This document shows positions 1 to 9,384 of a DNA stretch of 64,000 nucleotides, piece by piece. Position numbers and translations under genes: made by a program. Within the stretch, counting starts at the first letter, position 1; each line of letters opens with the position of its first letter. The DNA lies in assembly GCF_018390555.1 (NCBI RefSeq), contig NZ_JAHBGB010000037.1:352855-416854 (forward strand). Direction: 5' to 3'. Source of the DNA: Ancylobacter oerskovii (lineage in GTDB: Bacteria > Pseudomonadota > Alphaproteobacteria > Rhizobiales > Xanthobacteraceae). The notes below the pieces were generated by a model. That model was not told the DNA's origin. It saw only the letters and a program-made list of their open reading frames with translations, and did not search any database.

Positions 1-1
1 G

Positions 2-2164
2 GGCGATACCGGCCCGTGCGGCCCCTGCTCGGAGATCTTCTACGATCACGGCCCGCACATCCCCGGCGGCCCTCCTGGCTCGCCGGATGCCGATGGTGAC
101 CGCTTCATCGAGATCTGGAACCTCGTCTTCATGCAGTTCGAGCAACTGCCTGGGGGCGAGCGGATCGCCCTGCCGCGGCCGTCGATCGATACCGGCATGG
201 GGCTCGAGCGCATCTCCGCGGTGCTGCAGGGCACGCACGACAATTACGAGATTGATCTGATGCGCGCGCTGACCGGCGCGGTCGAGGATTTCACCGACAT
301 TCCGGCGGACGGCCCGCAAAAGGCCAGCCATCGGGTCATCGCCGACCATCTGCGCGCATCGACCTTCCTGGTCGCCGACGGCGTGCTGCCTTCCAATGAG
401 GGGCGCGGCTACGTGCTGCGGCGCATCATGCGCCGCGCCATGCGCCATGCGCAGCTGCTCGGCGCTCGCGACCCGCTGATGCATCGGCTGGTGCCGGTGC
501 TGGTGCGCGAGATGGGCCGTGCCTATCCCGAGATCGTGCGCGCCGAGTCGCTGGTCACCGAAACGCTGCGCCTCGAGGAGACGCGCTTCCGCAAGACGCT
601 GGAGCGCGGCCTGTCGATCCTGGAGACGGAGAGCGAGGGACTGGGAGATGGCGCCAAATTCTCCGGCGAGACGGCCTTCAAGCTCTACGACACCTATGGT
701 TTCCCGCTCGACCTGACCGAGGACGCGCTGCGCGCCCGCGGCATCAGCGTCGACACCGGCGCTTTCGACGCGGCGATGGAGCGCCAGCGCGCCGAGGCCC
801 GGGCCTCGTGGTCCGGCTCGGGCGAGGCGGCGACCGACGCTGTCTGGTTCGGCATCCGCGAGAAGGCGGGGGCGACCGAGTTCCTCGGCTACGGCACCGA
901 GACCGCCGAGGGTACGGTGGCGGCGCTGGTGGCGGATGGCGTCGAGGTGGCGGAGATCGGTACCGGCGGGCGTGGCTTGCTGGTGCTCAACCAGACGCCG
1001 TTCTACGGCGAATCCGGCGGCCAGCTCGGCGATGCGGGCGCGTTGACCGGCGAGGGCGGCGTCAAGGCGCGGGTGCTCGACACGCAGAAGAAGCTCGGCG
1101 ACGTGTTCGTGCACGAGGTGGAGGTCGAGAGCGGGACGCTGACCCTGGGCGCGGCGCTGGCGCTCGAGGTGGATCACGGCCGCAGGGGCGCCATCCGGGC
1201 CAATCATTCGGCCACGCATCTGCTGCACGAGGCGCTGCGCCGCGTGCTCGGCGACCATGTGGCGCAGAAGGGATCGATGGTCGGGCCGGACCGGCTGCGT
1301 TTCGATTTCAGCCATCCCAAGCCGATGAGCGAGGAGGAGATCGCCGAGGTCTCCGACATCGCCAATGCGGTGATCCTGCGCAATGAGCCGGTCGAGACCC
1401 GTCTGATGGCCGTGGACGACGCCATCGCCTCCGGGGCGCGGGCGCTGTTCGGCGAGAAATATGGCGACGAGGTGCGGGTGGTCTCCATGGGGACCGATCC
1501 CGGCAACGGCGCTCCCTATTCGATCGAGCTCTGCGGCGGCACCCATGTCGGCCGGACCGGCGATATCGGCCTCGTCACCGTGCTCGGCGAGAGCGCGGTG
1601 GGCGCCGGCGTGCGCCGCATCGAGGCGATGACCGCGGATGGGGCGCGCCATCATCTCGACGCCCAGAACCGGGCGCTGCAGGCGGCGGCGGCGGTGCTGA
1701 AGGCGCCGGTCGGCGAGGTGGAGGCGCGCGTCGCCCAGCTGGTCGAGGAGCGGCGGAAGCTCGAGCGCGAGCTGGCCGAGGCCCGCCGGCGCCTGGCGAT
1801 GGGCGGCGGTGCCGGCGATGAGGACGCGGCGCGCACCGTGGGAGCGGTGAAGCTCCTGGCCAAGCAGGTGTCGGGCATCGACCTTAAGGATCTCAAGAGC
1901 CTGGCCGACGAGGGCAAGAAGCGCCTCGGCTCCGGCATCGTGGCGATCGTCGCCGTCACTGAGGAAGGGCGTGCCGGGCTGGTGGTCGGCGTGACGCCGG
2001 ACCTGACCGATCGCTATGACGCGGTGGCGCTGGTGCGGCGCGGTGCGGAAGCGCTCGGCGGCAAGGGTGGCGGCGGCCGTGCCGACATGGCGCAGGCCGG
2101 CGGCCCGGACGGTGCCAATGCCTCGGCGGCGCTCGAGGCGATCGAGGCGGCGCTCGCCGGCTGA
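2..2164 (+). CDS. alaS: alanine--tRNA ligase, 3' part (5' end outside window)
   Basis: Charges tRNA-Ala with alanine in the cytosol and clears mischarged Ser/Gly through an editing domain. The reading frame is open from base 2, so the gene enters from the left edge and about 720 C-terminal residues are visible. The fragment opens inside the class II catalytic domain ([10 protein letters not shown] motif). The editing domain shows the zinc-site motifs [12 protein letters not shown] near base 1,206 and CGGTHV near base 1,533. The last part is the C-Ala/DHHA1-like region with a coiled-coil stretch around bases 1,720-1,800 and a glycine-rich end ([16 protein letters not shown]). No frameshift is seen. 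The next gene starts 58 bp downstream on the same strand. Confidence 0.97.
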   Translation, partial: GDTGPCGPCSEIFYDHGPHIPGGPPGSPDADGDRFIEIWNLVFMQFEQLPGGERIALPRPSIDTGMGLERISAVLQGTHDNYEIDLMRALTGAVEDFTDIPADGPQKASHRVIADHLRASTFLVADGVLPSNEGRGYVLRRIMRRAMRHAQLLGARDPLMHRLVPVLVREMGRAYPEIVRAESLVTETLRLEETRFRKTLERGLSILETESEGLGDGAKFSGETAFKLYDTYGFPLDLTEDALRARGISVDTGAFDAAMERQRAEARASWSGSGEAATDAVWFGIREKAGATEFLGYGTETAEGTVAALVADGVEVAEIGTGGRGLLVLNQTPFYGESGGQLGDAGALTGEGGVKARVLDTQKKLGDVFVHEVEVESGTLTLGAALALEVDHGRRGAIRANHSATHLLHEALRRVLGDHVAQKGSMVGPDRLRFDFSHPKPMSEEEIAEVSDIANAVILRNEPVETRLMAVDDAIASGARALFGEKYGDEVRVVSMGTDPGNGAPYSIELCGGTHVGRTGDIGLVTVLGESAVGAGVRRIEAMTADGARHHLDAQNRALQAAAAVLKAPVGEVEARVAQLVEERRKLERELAEARRRLAMGGGAGDEDAARTVGAVKLLAKQVSGIDLKDLKSLADEGKKRLGSGIVAIVAVTEEGRAGLVVGVTPDLTDRYDAVALVRRGAEALGGKGGGGRADMAQAGGPDGANASAALEAIEAALAG

Positions 2165-2222
2165 GCGGCGGAGCGTCGCGAGGGCATCCCCTGGGTCGTC
2201 CGTTCGGGAGTGTGGGCGGATC

Positions 2223-3479
2223 ATGGCGGCGCGCAGGAAGCAGGGGCGCTGGTGGTCCAGCGCCGGACGCCGCGAGCTGCGGCGCCGGTGCCACGAAGTG
2301 CTGGAAGGCAGCGGCTCGGATGCGCTCGGCCGCTGGATCAACATCGGGCTGATCTTGCTGGTGCTCGCCAATGTGGCGGCCGCGGTGCTGGAGACCGTGC
2401 CGAGCCTCATGCTGCGCGACGCGGCGGTGTTGCGCGGCTTCGAGGCTTTCTCGCTGGTGGCCTTCGCGCTGGAATATGGGGTGCGGTTGTGGATCGCTCC
2501 CGAGGATCCGCGCTACCGGGGGCTGAGCCGGCGACAGGCGCGCTGGCGCTATGCGCGCACCCTGCCGGCGCTGGTGGACCTGGCGGCGTGGCTGCCCTTC
2601 CTTCTGTCGGCGCTATGGGGCGTCAATCTGCGGACATTGGCGATCCTGCGCCTGATGCGCTTCGTCAAGATCGCCCGCTACTCCCCTGGAATGCAGTCGC
2701 TTTTCGAAGTGCTCTATGCCGAGCGGCAATCGCTGCTCGCCTGCCTGTGGCTGCTGGCCGCGGCGGTGCTGATCTCCGCTTCCGCCATGTATGTCGCCGA
2801 AGGCGACGTCCAGCCGGACCGCCTCGGATCGATCCCCCAGGCGATGTGGTGGGCCATGGCGACGGTGACCACCGTCGGCTATGGCGACGTCTATCCGCTT
2901 ACGGCCATCGGGCGGGTGATCGCCGGTCTGACCATGCTGACCGGCATCATCATGATCGCCTTGCCGGTCGGCATCATCGCCACGGCTTTCGTCGACGTGA
3001 TCAAGCGGCGCGATTTCGTCATCACCTGGGGCATGCTGGCGCGGGTGCCGCTGTTCGCCGATCTCGACGCGGCGGCCATCGGCGAGATCCACAAGGTGCT
3101 CTCCGCCCATACGGCGCAGCCGGACGAGATCGTCGCCCGGCGTGGTGAGCCGGCACGGTCGATGTATTTCATCGCTTCCGGCGAGGTGGAACTGGAGTTC
3201 GGTGACGAGACGGTGGTGCTCGGCGCCGGCCAATTCTTCGGCGAGATGGCGCTTCTTCACAGTGCCCAGCGCGCTGCCACCGCCCGCGCCCGCCGCCGCA
3301 GCATGCTGCTGGTGCTCGATGCCGACGACCTGGCGGAAGTGGTGCATCGTCACCCGGATATCGGCCAGCGCATCCGCAGCATGGCGAGGGACGAGGAGGG
3401 GCCGCACGCCATGGCCCGGCGAAGCGACATCGCCACAGGGGAGGTCGCGGAGGCGAAGGAGCAGGCGGACCGGGGATGA
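2223..3479 (+). CDS. six-TM potassium channel with cyclic-nucleotide-binding domain (MlotiK1-like)
   Basis: Predicted inner-membrane K+ channel gated by a cytoplasmic cAMP/cGMP domain. The 418-residue product has a voltage-sensor-like S1-S4 block (about residues 35-170; S4-like RLMRFVKIARYS), a pore helix and the selectivity filter TVGYGD (about residue 220), then S6. The C-terminal cyclic-nucleotide domain (about 275-400) carries the phosphate-binding cassette FGEMALL followed by an Arg (QRAAT), as in ligand-binding members. This is the layout of the Mesorhizobium channel MlotiK1, with a somewhat longer N terminus. I chose the ATG at 2223; the frame is open further upstream but overlaps alaS. 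The ligand and physiological role cannot be read from sequence. Confidence 0.88.
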   Translation: MAARRKQGRWWSSAGRRELRRRCHEVLEGSGSDALGRWINIGLILLVLANVAAAVLETVPSLMLRDAAVLRGFEAFSLVAFALEYGVRLWIAPEDPRYRGLSRRQARWRYARTLPALVDLAAWLPFLLSALWGVNLRTLAILRLMRFVKIARYSPGMQSLFEVLYAERQSLLACLWLLAAAVLISASAMYVAEGDVQPDRLGSIPQAMWWAMATVTTVGYGDVYPLTAIGRVIAGLTMLTGIIMIALPVGIIATAFVDVIKRRDFVITWGMLARVPLFADLDAAAIGEIHKVLSAHTAQPDEIVARRGEPARSMYFIASGEVELEFGDETVVLGAGQFFGEMALLHSAQRAATARARRRSMLLVLDADDLAEVVHRHPDIGQRIRSMARDEEGPHAMARRSDIATGEVAEAKEQADRG

Positions 3480-4058
3480 CTGTCAGGTGGCGCTTCCCGG
3501 GAGCCGCCGGTTGAACGCAACGGCGCTGAGCTACCCACGTTCGTTCGCGGCATAAGAGCCGACAACGGCGCCGAGCTGCCCACGTTCGTTCGCGGCACGA
3601 GCATCGGCCATCCCATACGACCGGGCGATGACGGCGCCGGATCAATCGGAAGATGCCGGCGGGGCGGCCTCGGCAGGTGCGCGCCGGGAGCCAACGCCGC
3701 GCGCACCGGCGGCGAGATGCGGGCTTTGTCGTGCCGATGCGAGCAAGCGGGCTGGCTCCAGAGGCACGCGCAACCCGGCAGGCGTCGAGCGGTAAGGCCT
3801 TCGCCCGATTTCCGGTAGTTCCACAGTTGTGGCGAGGTGGGTGCCGCAGGAAACGACGAGCGCGTTCCATCAGGGGAATGTTCAGCGCCTTGCGCAGATC
3901 GGCGACGTCGGCAGCGCTCTCGGTGGAGCTGTCGGCGGCTCACCCGGTGGAGCTGTTGGCGGAAAGGTCGATCCCCCTCGCGTACCGGCCGATCCCGGCG
4001 GGGCATTGCACCGGAGGCCGGCCGGCGGAAAGGTGCCGTCCGGCCTCCGGCGGAAGCG
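3480..4058. other. gene-poor interval between convergent channel gene and icd
   Basis: About 580 bp between two convergent genes. Open frames here give low-complexity Arg/Pro/Gly-rich translations with no recognisable domain, so I call no gene. It holds a tandem pair of near-identical 34-mers (3519-3597) and an 11-bp perfect inverted repeat CCGGAGGCCGG/CCGGCCTCCGG with an 18-nt loop (4011-4050). Confidence 0.5.
3519..3597. repeat. two-copy direct repeat, 34 bp units
   Basis: Two 34-bp copies at 3519-3552 and 3564-3597 differ at two positions and start 45 bp apart. The shared core is CCCACGTTCGTTCGCGGCA. They lie just past the potassium-channel stop codon. The function is unknown; a longer array or a dispersed repeat family elsewhere in the genome is possible. 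Confidence 0.8.
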
Positions 4059-4087
4059 CGGGCGGGATGGAGCGTCCACCCCGCCCG
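4059..4087 (-). terminator. candidate terminator of icd
   Basis: Stem CGGGCGGG/CCCGCCCG (4059-4066 with 4080-4087) with a 13-nt loop lies 13 bp past the icd stop codon. A second, longer GC-rich stem follows at 4011-4050. There is no clear U-tract, so the terminator call rests on position and stem stability. Confidence 0.45.
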
Positions 4088-4099
4088 GCAGGGCGTGCC

Positions 4100-5311
4100 T
4101 CAGGCGAGCGCCTTGCTGAGGTTCTCGGAGATCTTGTCGAGGAAGCCGGTGGTGGACAGCCACTTCTGGTCCGGCCCGATCAGCAGGGCGAGGTCCTTGG
4201 TCATGTCGCCGGCCTCGACGGTGTCGACGCACACCTTCTCCAGCGTGGCGGCGAAGGCGGCGAGCTCGGCATTGTCGTCGAGCTTGGCGCGATGGGCGAG
4301 GCCGCGCGTCCAGGCGAAGATCGAGGCGATGGAGTTGGTGGAGGTCTCCTTGCCCTTCTGGTGCTCGCGGTAGTGGCGGGTGACGGTGCCGTGCGCGGCT
4401 TCCGCCTCGACGGTCTTGCCGTCCGGCGTCATCAGCACCGAGGTCATCAGGCCGAGCGAGCCGAAGCCCTGCGCCACGATGTCGGACTGCACGTCGCCGT
4501 CATAGTTCTTGCAGGCCCAGACATAGCCGCCGGACCACTTGAGCGCCGAGGCGACCATGTCGTCGATGAGGCGGTGCTCGTACCAGATCTTCTTCTTCTC
4601 GAACTCGGCCTTGAACTCGGCGTCGTAGATGTCCTGGAAGATCTTGCGGAAGCGGCCGTCATATTGCTTCAGGATGGTGTCCTTGGTGGACAGGTACACC
4701 GGGTAGTTGCGCATCAGGCCGTAATTGAGCGAAGCGCGGGCGAACTCGACGATGGATTCGTCGATGTTGTACATCGACAGCGCCACGCCGGCGCCGGGGA
4801 ACTTGTAGACCTCGTGCTCGATGGTCTGGCCGTCCTCGCCGACGAACTTGACGGTCAGCGTGCCCTTGCCCGGCACGGTGAAATCGGTGGCGCGGTACTG
4901 GTCGCCGAAGGCGTGGCGGCCGACGATGATCGGCTGCGTCCAGCCCGGCACCAGGCGCGGCACGTTCTTGCAGATGATCGGCTCGCGGAAGATCACGCCG
5001 CCGAGGATGTTGCGGATGGTGCCGTTGGGCGAGCGCCACATCTTCTTGAGGTTGTATTCCTTCACCCGGCCGACATCGGGGGTGATGGTGGCGCATTTCA
5101 CGCCGACGCCGACCCGCTTGATCGCTTCCGCGGCGTCGATCGTCACCTGGTCTTCGGTGCGGTCACGGTTCTCGACGCCGAGGTCGTAATACTCGAGGTC
5201 GATGTCGAGATAGGGGTGGATCAGCTTGTCCTTGATGTACTGCCAGATGATGCGGGTCATCTCGTCGCCGTCGAGCTCGACGACCGGATTCGCAACCTTG
5301 ATCTTCGCCAT
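4100..5311 (-). CDS. icd: isocitrate dehydrogenase (NADP+), eukaryote-like dimeric type
   Basis: TCA-cycle enzyme converting isocitrate to 2-oxoglutarate and CO2 with NADP+. The 403-residue protein begins [20 protein letters not shown] and keeps the full family layout: substrate segment [12 protein letters not shown] (phosphorylatable-Ser position of the family), the RLVPGW stretch, the metal-site region [21 protein letters not shown], and the coenzyme motif [23 protein letters not shown]. Length and motifs fit the type II (mitochondrial-like) NADP enzyme that is usual in Rhizobiales. It is transcribed alone, converging on the potassium-channel gene; 244 bp separate its start from the divergent gene at 5556. 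Confidence 0.97.
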   Translation of the reverse strand: MAKIKVANPVVELDGDEMTRIIWQYIKDKLIHPYLDIDLEYYDLGVENRDRTEDQVTIDAAEAIKRVGVGVKCATITPDVGRVKEYNLKKMWRSPNGTIRNILGGVIFREPIICKNVPRLVPGWTQPIIVGRHAFGDQYRATDFTVPGKGTLTVKFVGEDGQTIEHEVYKFPGAGVALSMYNIDESIVEFARASLNYGLMRNYPVYLSTKDTILKQYDGRFRKIFQDIYDAEFKAEFEKKKIWYEHRLIDDMVASALKWSGGYVWACKNYDGDVQSDIVAQGFGSLGLMTSVLMTPDGKTVEAEAAHGTVTRHYREHQKGKETSTNSIASIFAWTRGLAHRAKLDDNAELAAFAATLEKVCVDTVEAGDMTKDLALLIGPDQKWLSTTGFLDKISENLSKALA

Positions 5312-5555
5312 GGTTCTACCTCGCGCGGAAGCGGCTTCGTAATGGGGCCTCGGCGCCAGTCCGCGCGGCAGGCGCCGGTGCGAGCGTGATACCGCGACCT
5401 CGGGTCAAACGAAAGCGCCTCGGTCCCCGACTTTTTGGCAGGTTGCCGTTGCGTCGCGGAACCGATTGTCGCCGGAGGTTCATGCGCCGCTGCTAGGCGG
5501 CGGACGTCATGCAGGCCCGGCGGACCGGTTGGCGCCGCCGCCAAGGAGACGTCCC

Positions 5556-6425
5556 ATGTCCATCTCATCCCGTTCCTTCCTCGCCGCGACGCGGGCGGCG
5601 GTTGCCGGCACCGCGCTGGCGCTGCTGCTCGCCAGTCCGGCCGCCTTCGCCCAAGAGCAGCGTCCGGCGGCGGAGACCATCAAGCGTTTCCAGGTGCCGG
5701 AGGCCCGCCAGGCGGTGGCCGTCGCCGAGCGCTATTTCTACGCCATCGACAACCGCACCATCGCCAAGCTCGACAAGGAGACCGGCAAGCCGGTGGCCAA
5801 ATGGGAGGGGCCGAAGGGCGGCCCGATCCTGCATCTCGACAGCGGCGTGGTCCGCGACGGCAAGCTCTACACCGCCCATTCCAACTATCCCGACTGGCCG
5901 ATGGTGAGCTCCGTGGAGGTGTGGGACGCCGAGACGCTCAAGCATCTGGAGAGCCACAGCTTCGGCATCGAGCGCGGCTCCTTCACCTGGCTCGACCGCG
6001 ACCCGCAGGGGCGCTGGTGGGGCGCCTTCGCCAATTACAACCGGGTGTTCGACAAGAGCCCGCTGGCCTATGGCAACAAGTTCAACACCCAGATCGTGCG
6101 CTTCAACCCCGATTGGAGCGTCGCCGAGGCATGGGTCTACCCGGATGCGCTGGTGGCGCGCTTCCAGGACATGAGCAATTCCGGCGGCGCCTTCGGGCCG
6201 GACGGGAGACTCTACATCACCGGCCACGACAATGCCGAGCTCTATGTCGTCGCTCCGCCGGAGATGGGCTCGGTCATGCAGTGGGTGGAGACCATTCCGC
6301 TGGAGATCGGCGGGCAGGGCTTCGCCTTCGATCCCGCCGAGCGCGGCGTGGTGTGGGGTCTGATCCGCAACAAGGCGGGCGGGCCCAACGACGTCACGGT
6401 GAGCCGCCTGCCGTCGAAGCCGTGA
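5556..6425 (+). CDS. secreted beta-propeller-like protein of unknown function
   Basis: The 289-residue product starts with a clear Sec signal peptide (MSISSRSFLAATRAAVAGTA then a hydrophobic core, cleavage near AFA-QE) and is expected in the periplasm. The rest consists of short beta-rich blocks with sugar-propeller-like phrases (YFYAIDNRTIAKLDKETG, GPDGRLYITGHDNAELYVV), suggesting an SMP-30/NHL- or PQQ-type propeller fold. I cannot assign a substrate. ATG 5556 is chosen because AAGGAGA lies 7 bp upstream and the signal peptide starts there; the frame is open further upstream without such features. Confidence 0.75.
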   Translation: MSISSRSFLAATRAAVAGTALALLLASPAAFAQEQRPAAETIKRFQVPEARQAVAVAERYFYAIDNRTIAKLDKETGKPVAKWEGPKGGPILHLDSGVVRDGKLYTAHSNYPDWPMVSSVEVWDAETLKHLESHSFGIERGSFTWLDRDPQGRWWGAFANYNRVFDKSPLAYGNKFNTQIVRFNPDWSVAEAWVYPDALVARFQDMSNSGGAFGPDGRLYITGHDNAELYVVAPPEMGSVMQWVETIPLEIGGQGFAFDPAERGVVWGLIRNKAGGPNDVTVSRLPSKP

Positions 6426-6577
6426 AACCGGCCGGATAATCGCGCGGATACGGGTCCGGCCGCTGCCGGGCCCGTTCAAATTTGCCCGGACATGCTCTAG
6501 GAGAAGCGCATGTCCGAGCTCCGCTTTCCCGTTCCGTCCCTCTTCCGTCCCGTCCGGCCCGCGCGAGGCGCACGCTG

Positions 6578-7378
6578 ATGCCCGGCGCCGGAACCGACAG
6601 CACCCGCCCCTGGCACGAGGGAGGCCCGGTGGTGATCCTCGTCGAGCCGCAGCTCGGCGAGAATATCGGCGCGGCGGCGCGGGCGATGGGCAATTTCGGC
6701 CTGTCGCGCCTTCGTCTCGTCAATCCGCGCGAGGGCTGGCCCAACCCGAAGGCCGTGACCTTCGCCTCCGGCGCCGACCGCATCCTCGAGAACGCCACGG
6801 TGTTCCCGGATGTGCGCTCGGCGGTGGCGGACCTGAAATTCCTCGCCGCCACCACGGCGCGCGAGCGTGGCATGGCCAAGCCGGTGATGGGGGCCGATGC
6901 CATGGCCGCCGACATCGCCGGCCGGCTGGCGGCGGGCGAGGATGCCGGCCTGCTGTTCGGGCGCGAGCGCACCGGCCTCTATACCGAGGAGGTGTCGCTG
7001 GCCGATGCCATCCTCACTTTGCCGGTGAACCCGGCCTTCGCCTCGCTCAATCTCGGCACCGCCGTCGCGGTCGTCGGCTATGAGTGGTACAAGATCGCCT
7101 CCCAGGGCGCCCTGCCTTTCCAGCCGCCGGAGCGCTCGCCGCTCGCCGACAAGGGCGACCTGTTCGCCTTCTTCGACCATGTGGAGCGCGAGCTGGAGGC
7201 GGCCGACTTCTTCCGCTCGCCGGAGAAGCAACCCTCCACCACCCGCAACATCCGCAACATCTTCCACCGCGTGAACCTGACGCGGCAGGATCTGGCGACG
7301 CTGCACGGCGTCGTCACCGCGCTGGTGGAGGGGCGGGAAGGGCGCGCCGCCCGCAAGGCCAAGCGGGAGGAGGGCTGA
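6578..7378 (+). CDS. trmJ: TrmJ-type tRNA/rRNA ribose 2'-O-methyltransferase (SPOUT)
   Basis: Predicted cytosolic SAM-dependent 2'-O-ribose methyltransferase; the family methylates tRNA position 32. The 266-residue protein has the SPOUT features: N-terminal VVILVEPQLGENIGAAARAMGNFG-type start with the catalytic Asn/Arg region, LLFGRERTGL for motif 2, and the knot motif LPVNPAFASLNLGTAVAVVGYEW (motif 3). The C-terminal extension (FRSPEKQPSTTRNIRNIFHR) is typical of TrmJ. Start ATG 6578 lies just before the conserved domain. The exact target RNA is family inference. Confidence 0.85.
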   Translation: MPGAGTDSTRPWHEGGPVVILVEPQLGENIGAAARAMGNFGLSRLRLVNPREGWPNPKAVTFASGADRILENATVFPDVRSAVADLKFLAATTARERGMAKPVMGADAMAADIAGRLAAGEDAGLLFGRERTGLYTEEVSLADAILTLPVNPAFASLNLGTAVAVVGYEWYKIASQGALPFQPPERSPLADKGDLFAFFDHVERELEAADFFRSPEKQPSTTRNIRNIFHRVNLTRQDLATLHGVVTALVEGREGRAARKAKREEG

Positions 7379-7470
7379 CACGCCCTCTGGCGAAGCCGCG
7401 CCCGCCTGCCTATCTCCTCCGCCGCCCGGCAATGGGCACCTGTCTGAAGACGCTTTGAGGAGATGCCGCT

Positions 7471-7698
7471 TTGCGCGTTGCCGCTTCCGAGGTTGTCCGC
7501 TGGCTGCGGGACAACGGCCTCAACCCCGCCGACTTCCGCCTCCGGCTGGAAGCCAAGACCATCACCGCCCAGCGCGACTTGATCAATCTCGCCAGGACCG
7601 ATGTCGACCCGCACCTCATCGGCAAGGTGTCGCCGACCTCGCGGCCGGCGCTGGAGGGCATCGAGCTGATCCTCGACGGCCCGATGCCCCGCTTCTGA
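7471..7698 (+). CDS. small conserved-looking protein with TTG start, unknown function
   Basis: A 75-residue acidic/basic mixed protein (first residues MRVAASEVVRWLRDNGLNPA) with no domain I recognise and no membrane segment. The start is a TTG at 7471: GAGGAG at 7457-7462 sits 8 bp upstream, and the ATG at 7463 belongs to a different frame. A strong hairpin terminator follows 15 bp after the stop. Good ribosome binding site plus private terminator support a real monocistronic gene. Confidence 0.65.
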   Translation: MRVAASEVVRWLRDNGLNPADFRLRLEAKTITAQRDLINLARTDVDPHLIGKVSPTSRPALEGIELILDGPMPRF

Positions 7699-7712
7699 TG
7701 CGCTGAAACGAC

Positions 7713-7737
7713 GAACGCGGCCCCGTGGGCCGCGTTC
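7713..7737. terminator. bidirectional hairpin terminator
   Basis: Perfect 11-bp stem GAACGCGGCCC/GGGCCGCGTTC with a 3-nt loop between the convergent genes ending at 7698 (+) and 7763 (-). Confidence 0.75.
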
Positions 7738-7762
7738 CCTGCTCGCCAGGATTGCCGACTGC

Positions 7763-9109
7763 CTACTCGGCGGGGGCGGGCGAGGGGGCGATGGCCATTT
7801 CCGGCAGCGTCTCCGCCGACGTGGCTTCGCCGGCCAGCGCCCGGCGCAGCTTGTCGGCGTCGAGTTCGCCTTCCCAGCGGGCAACCACGATGGTCGCCAC
7901 CGCATTGCCGACGAAATTGGTCAGCGCCCGGCATTCCGACATGAAGCGGTCGATGCCGAGGATCAGCGCCATGCCGGCGACCGGCACCGAGGGCACCACC
8001 GAGAGGGTGGCCGCCAGCGTGATGAAGCCGGCGCCGGTAATGCCCGCCGCGCCCTTCGAGGAGAGCATGGCGACCAGAAGCAGCAGCACCTGGTCCCACA
8101 GGCTCAGCTCGATGCCGGTGGCCTGGGCGATGAACAGCGCCGCCAGCGTCATGTAGATGTTGGTGCCGTCGAGATTGAAGGAATAGCCGGTCGGGATGAC
8201 CAGGCCGACCACCGACTTCTTGCAGCCGGCGCGCTCCATCTTCTCCATCAGGCTGGGCAGCGCCGCCTCCGAGGAGGAGGTGCCGAGCACCAGCAGCAGC
8301 TCTTCCTTGATGTAGCGCAGCAGCGCGAGGATGGAGAAGCCGTTGTAGCGGGCGACCGCGCCGAGCACCACCAGCACGAACAGCAGGCTGGTGAGGTAGA
8401 AGGTGGCGATGAGCATGGCGAGGTTGGCGACCGAGCCGATGCCGTATTTGCCGATGGTGAAGGCCATGGCGCCGAAGGCGCCGATCGGCGCGGCCTTCAT
8501 CAGGATCGACACCAGCTTGAACATCGCCTGCGACAGCGAGGTGAAGAACTCCATCACCGGATGGCCGCGTTCGCCGATGGCGCCGAGCGCGATGCCGAAC
8601 AGCACGGCGAAGAACAGCACCTGCAGGATCTCGCCGGAAGCGAGCGCGCTGGTCGGCGTATTCGGGATGATGTTCATCAGGAAGGCGGTGACCGTCTGGT
8701 CATGCGCCTTCTCGGTGTAGCTCGCCACCGCCTTGGGATCGAGCGAGGCGGGGTCGATGTTCAGGCCGGCGCCGGGCTGCACCACATTGGCGACGATGAG
8801 GCCGATGATGAGGGCCAGCGTCGAGAAGGTGAGGAAGTACAGCATCGCCTTGCCGGCGACCCGCCCGACCTTGCCGAGGTCGCGCATGCCGGCGATGCCG
8901 GTGACCACGGTGAGGAAGATCACCGGGGCGATGATCATCTTCACCAGCTTGATGAAGGCGTCGCCCAGCGGCTTCATGTCGGTGCCGAGCGAGGGATAAT
9001 AATGACCGAGCGCGATGCCCGCCGCGATGGCGACGAGCACCTGCACATAGAGATGCTGGTAGAATTTCCGGGGCTTGGCCGGAACGGGAGCCGGGATGGC
9101 GTGCGCCAT
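7763..9109 (-). CDS. dctA: C4-dicarboxylate:cation symporter DctA
   Basis: Inner-membrane importer of succinate, fumarate and malate (DAACS/SLC1 family). The 448-residue protein has the family's multiple TM segments, the serine-rich hairpin loop [18 protein letters not shown], and the binding-site motifs [15 protein letters not shown] and [19 protein letters not shown]. Start ATG 9109 is used because GGAG lies just upstream and the conserved N terminus ([20 protein letters not shown]) follows; the frame runs open to 9250 through the promoter region and is not expected to be translated there. Divergent from dctBD, with a sigma-54 promoter at 9212-9227, so expression is expected to depend on phosphorylated DctD. 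Confidence 0.96.
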   Translation of the reverse strand: MAHAIPAPVPAKPRKFYQHLYVQVLVAIAAGIALGHYYPSLGTDMKPLGDAFIKLVKMIIAPVIFLTVVTGIAGMRDLGKVGRVAGKAMLYFLTFSTLALIIGLIVANVVQPGAGLNIDPASLDPKAVASYTEKAHDQTVTAFLMNIIPNTPTSALASGEILQVLFFAVLFGIALGAIGERGHPVMEFFTSLSQAMFKLVSILMKAAPIGAFGAMAFTIGKYGIGSVANLAMLIATFYLTSLLFVLVVLGAVARYNGFSILALLRYIKEELLLVLGTSSSEAALPSLMEKMERAGCKKSVVGLVIPTGYSFNLDGTNIYMTLAALFIAQATGIELSLWDQVLLLLVAMLSSKGAAGITGAGFITLAATLSVVPSVPVAGMALILGIDRFMSECRALTNFVGNAVATIVVARWEGELDADKLRRALAGEATSAETLPEMAIAPSPAPAE

Positions 9110-9211
9110 GTTGCATTCCTCCTGGGGAACCGTCGTCGCCTCTTTGCCTGGGCGTCGCTGGGAGCCGTGACTGCATGAAGCTGGCGCGAGCCGCGCCTGC
9201 CGCTTCCCTGC

Positions 9212-9227
9212 GCAAGCGGCGTGCCAA
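9212..9227 (-). promoter_or_regulatory. sigma-54 (RpoN) promoter of dctA
   Basis: On the minus strand TTGGCACGCCGCTTGC matches the RpoN consensus TGGCACG-N4-TTGC exactly. It lies about 100 bp upstream of the dctA start and downstream of two DctD-like dyads. Confidence 0.9.
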
Positions 9228-9308
9228 TCTCGCGGGAGGAGGGGTTCCATTCAATGCATTGATTTATAAGTATTTTTATTGAGGGGCCTTGATCTCTGCT
9301 CGACAGTT

Positions 9309-9326
9309 TGTGCGAAAAACCGCACA
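9309..9326. promoter_or_regulatory. DctD upstream activator site 1
   Basis: Dyad TGTGCGAAAAACCGCACA (TGTGCG/CGCACA arms). Located about 85-100 bp upstream of the -24 element of the dctA promoter, the usual place for enhancer sites of DctD. Confidence 0.75.
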
Positions 9327-9340
9327 GTGCCGCTGAGAGG

Positions 9341-9358
9341 CGTGCGATATTCCGCACG
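9341..9358. promoter_or_regulatory. DctD upstream activator site 2
   Basis: Dyad CGTGCGATATTCCGCACG with the same GTGCG/CGCAC arms; its centre is 32 bp (about three helical turns) from that of site 1, so two DctD dimers could bind on one face. Confidence 0.75.
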
Positions 9359-9384
9359 AATGCCTCGGCTCGGAGTTTTCCTGC

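Noticed and set aside
3829..4119. Small Gly/Pro-rich ORF between the channel gene and icd
   Set aside because: Low complexity, overlaps the probable icd terminator hairpins, no ribosome binding site.
3653..5389. 578-codon open frame on the plus strand
   Set aside because: Antisense of icd; the icd frame has complete catalytic motifs and this one has none.
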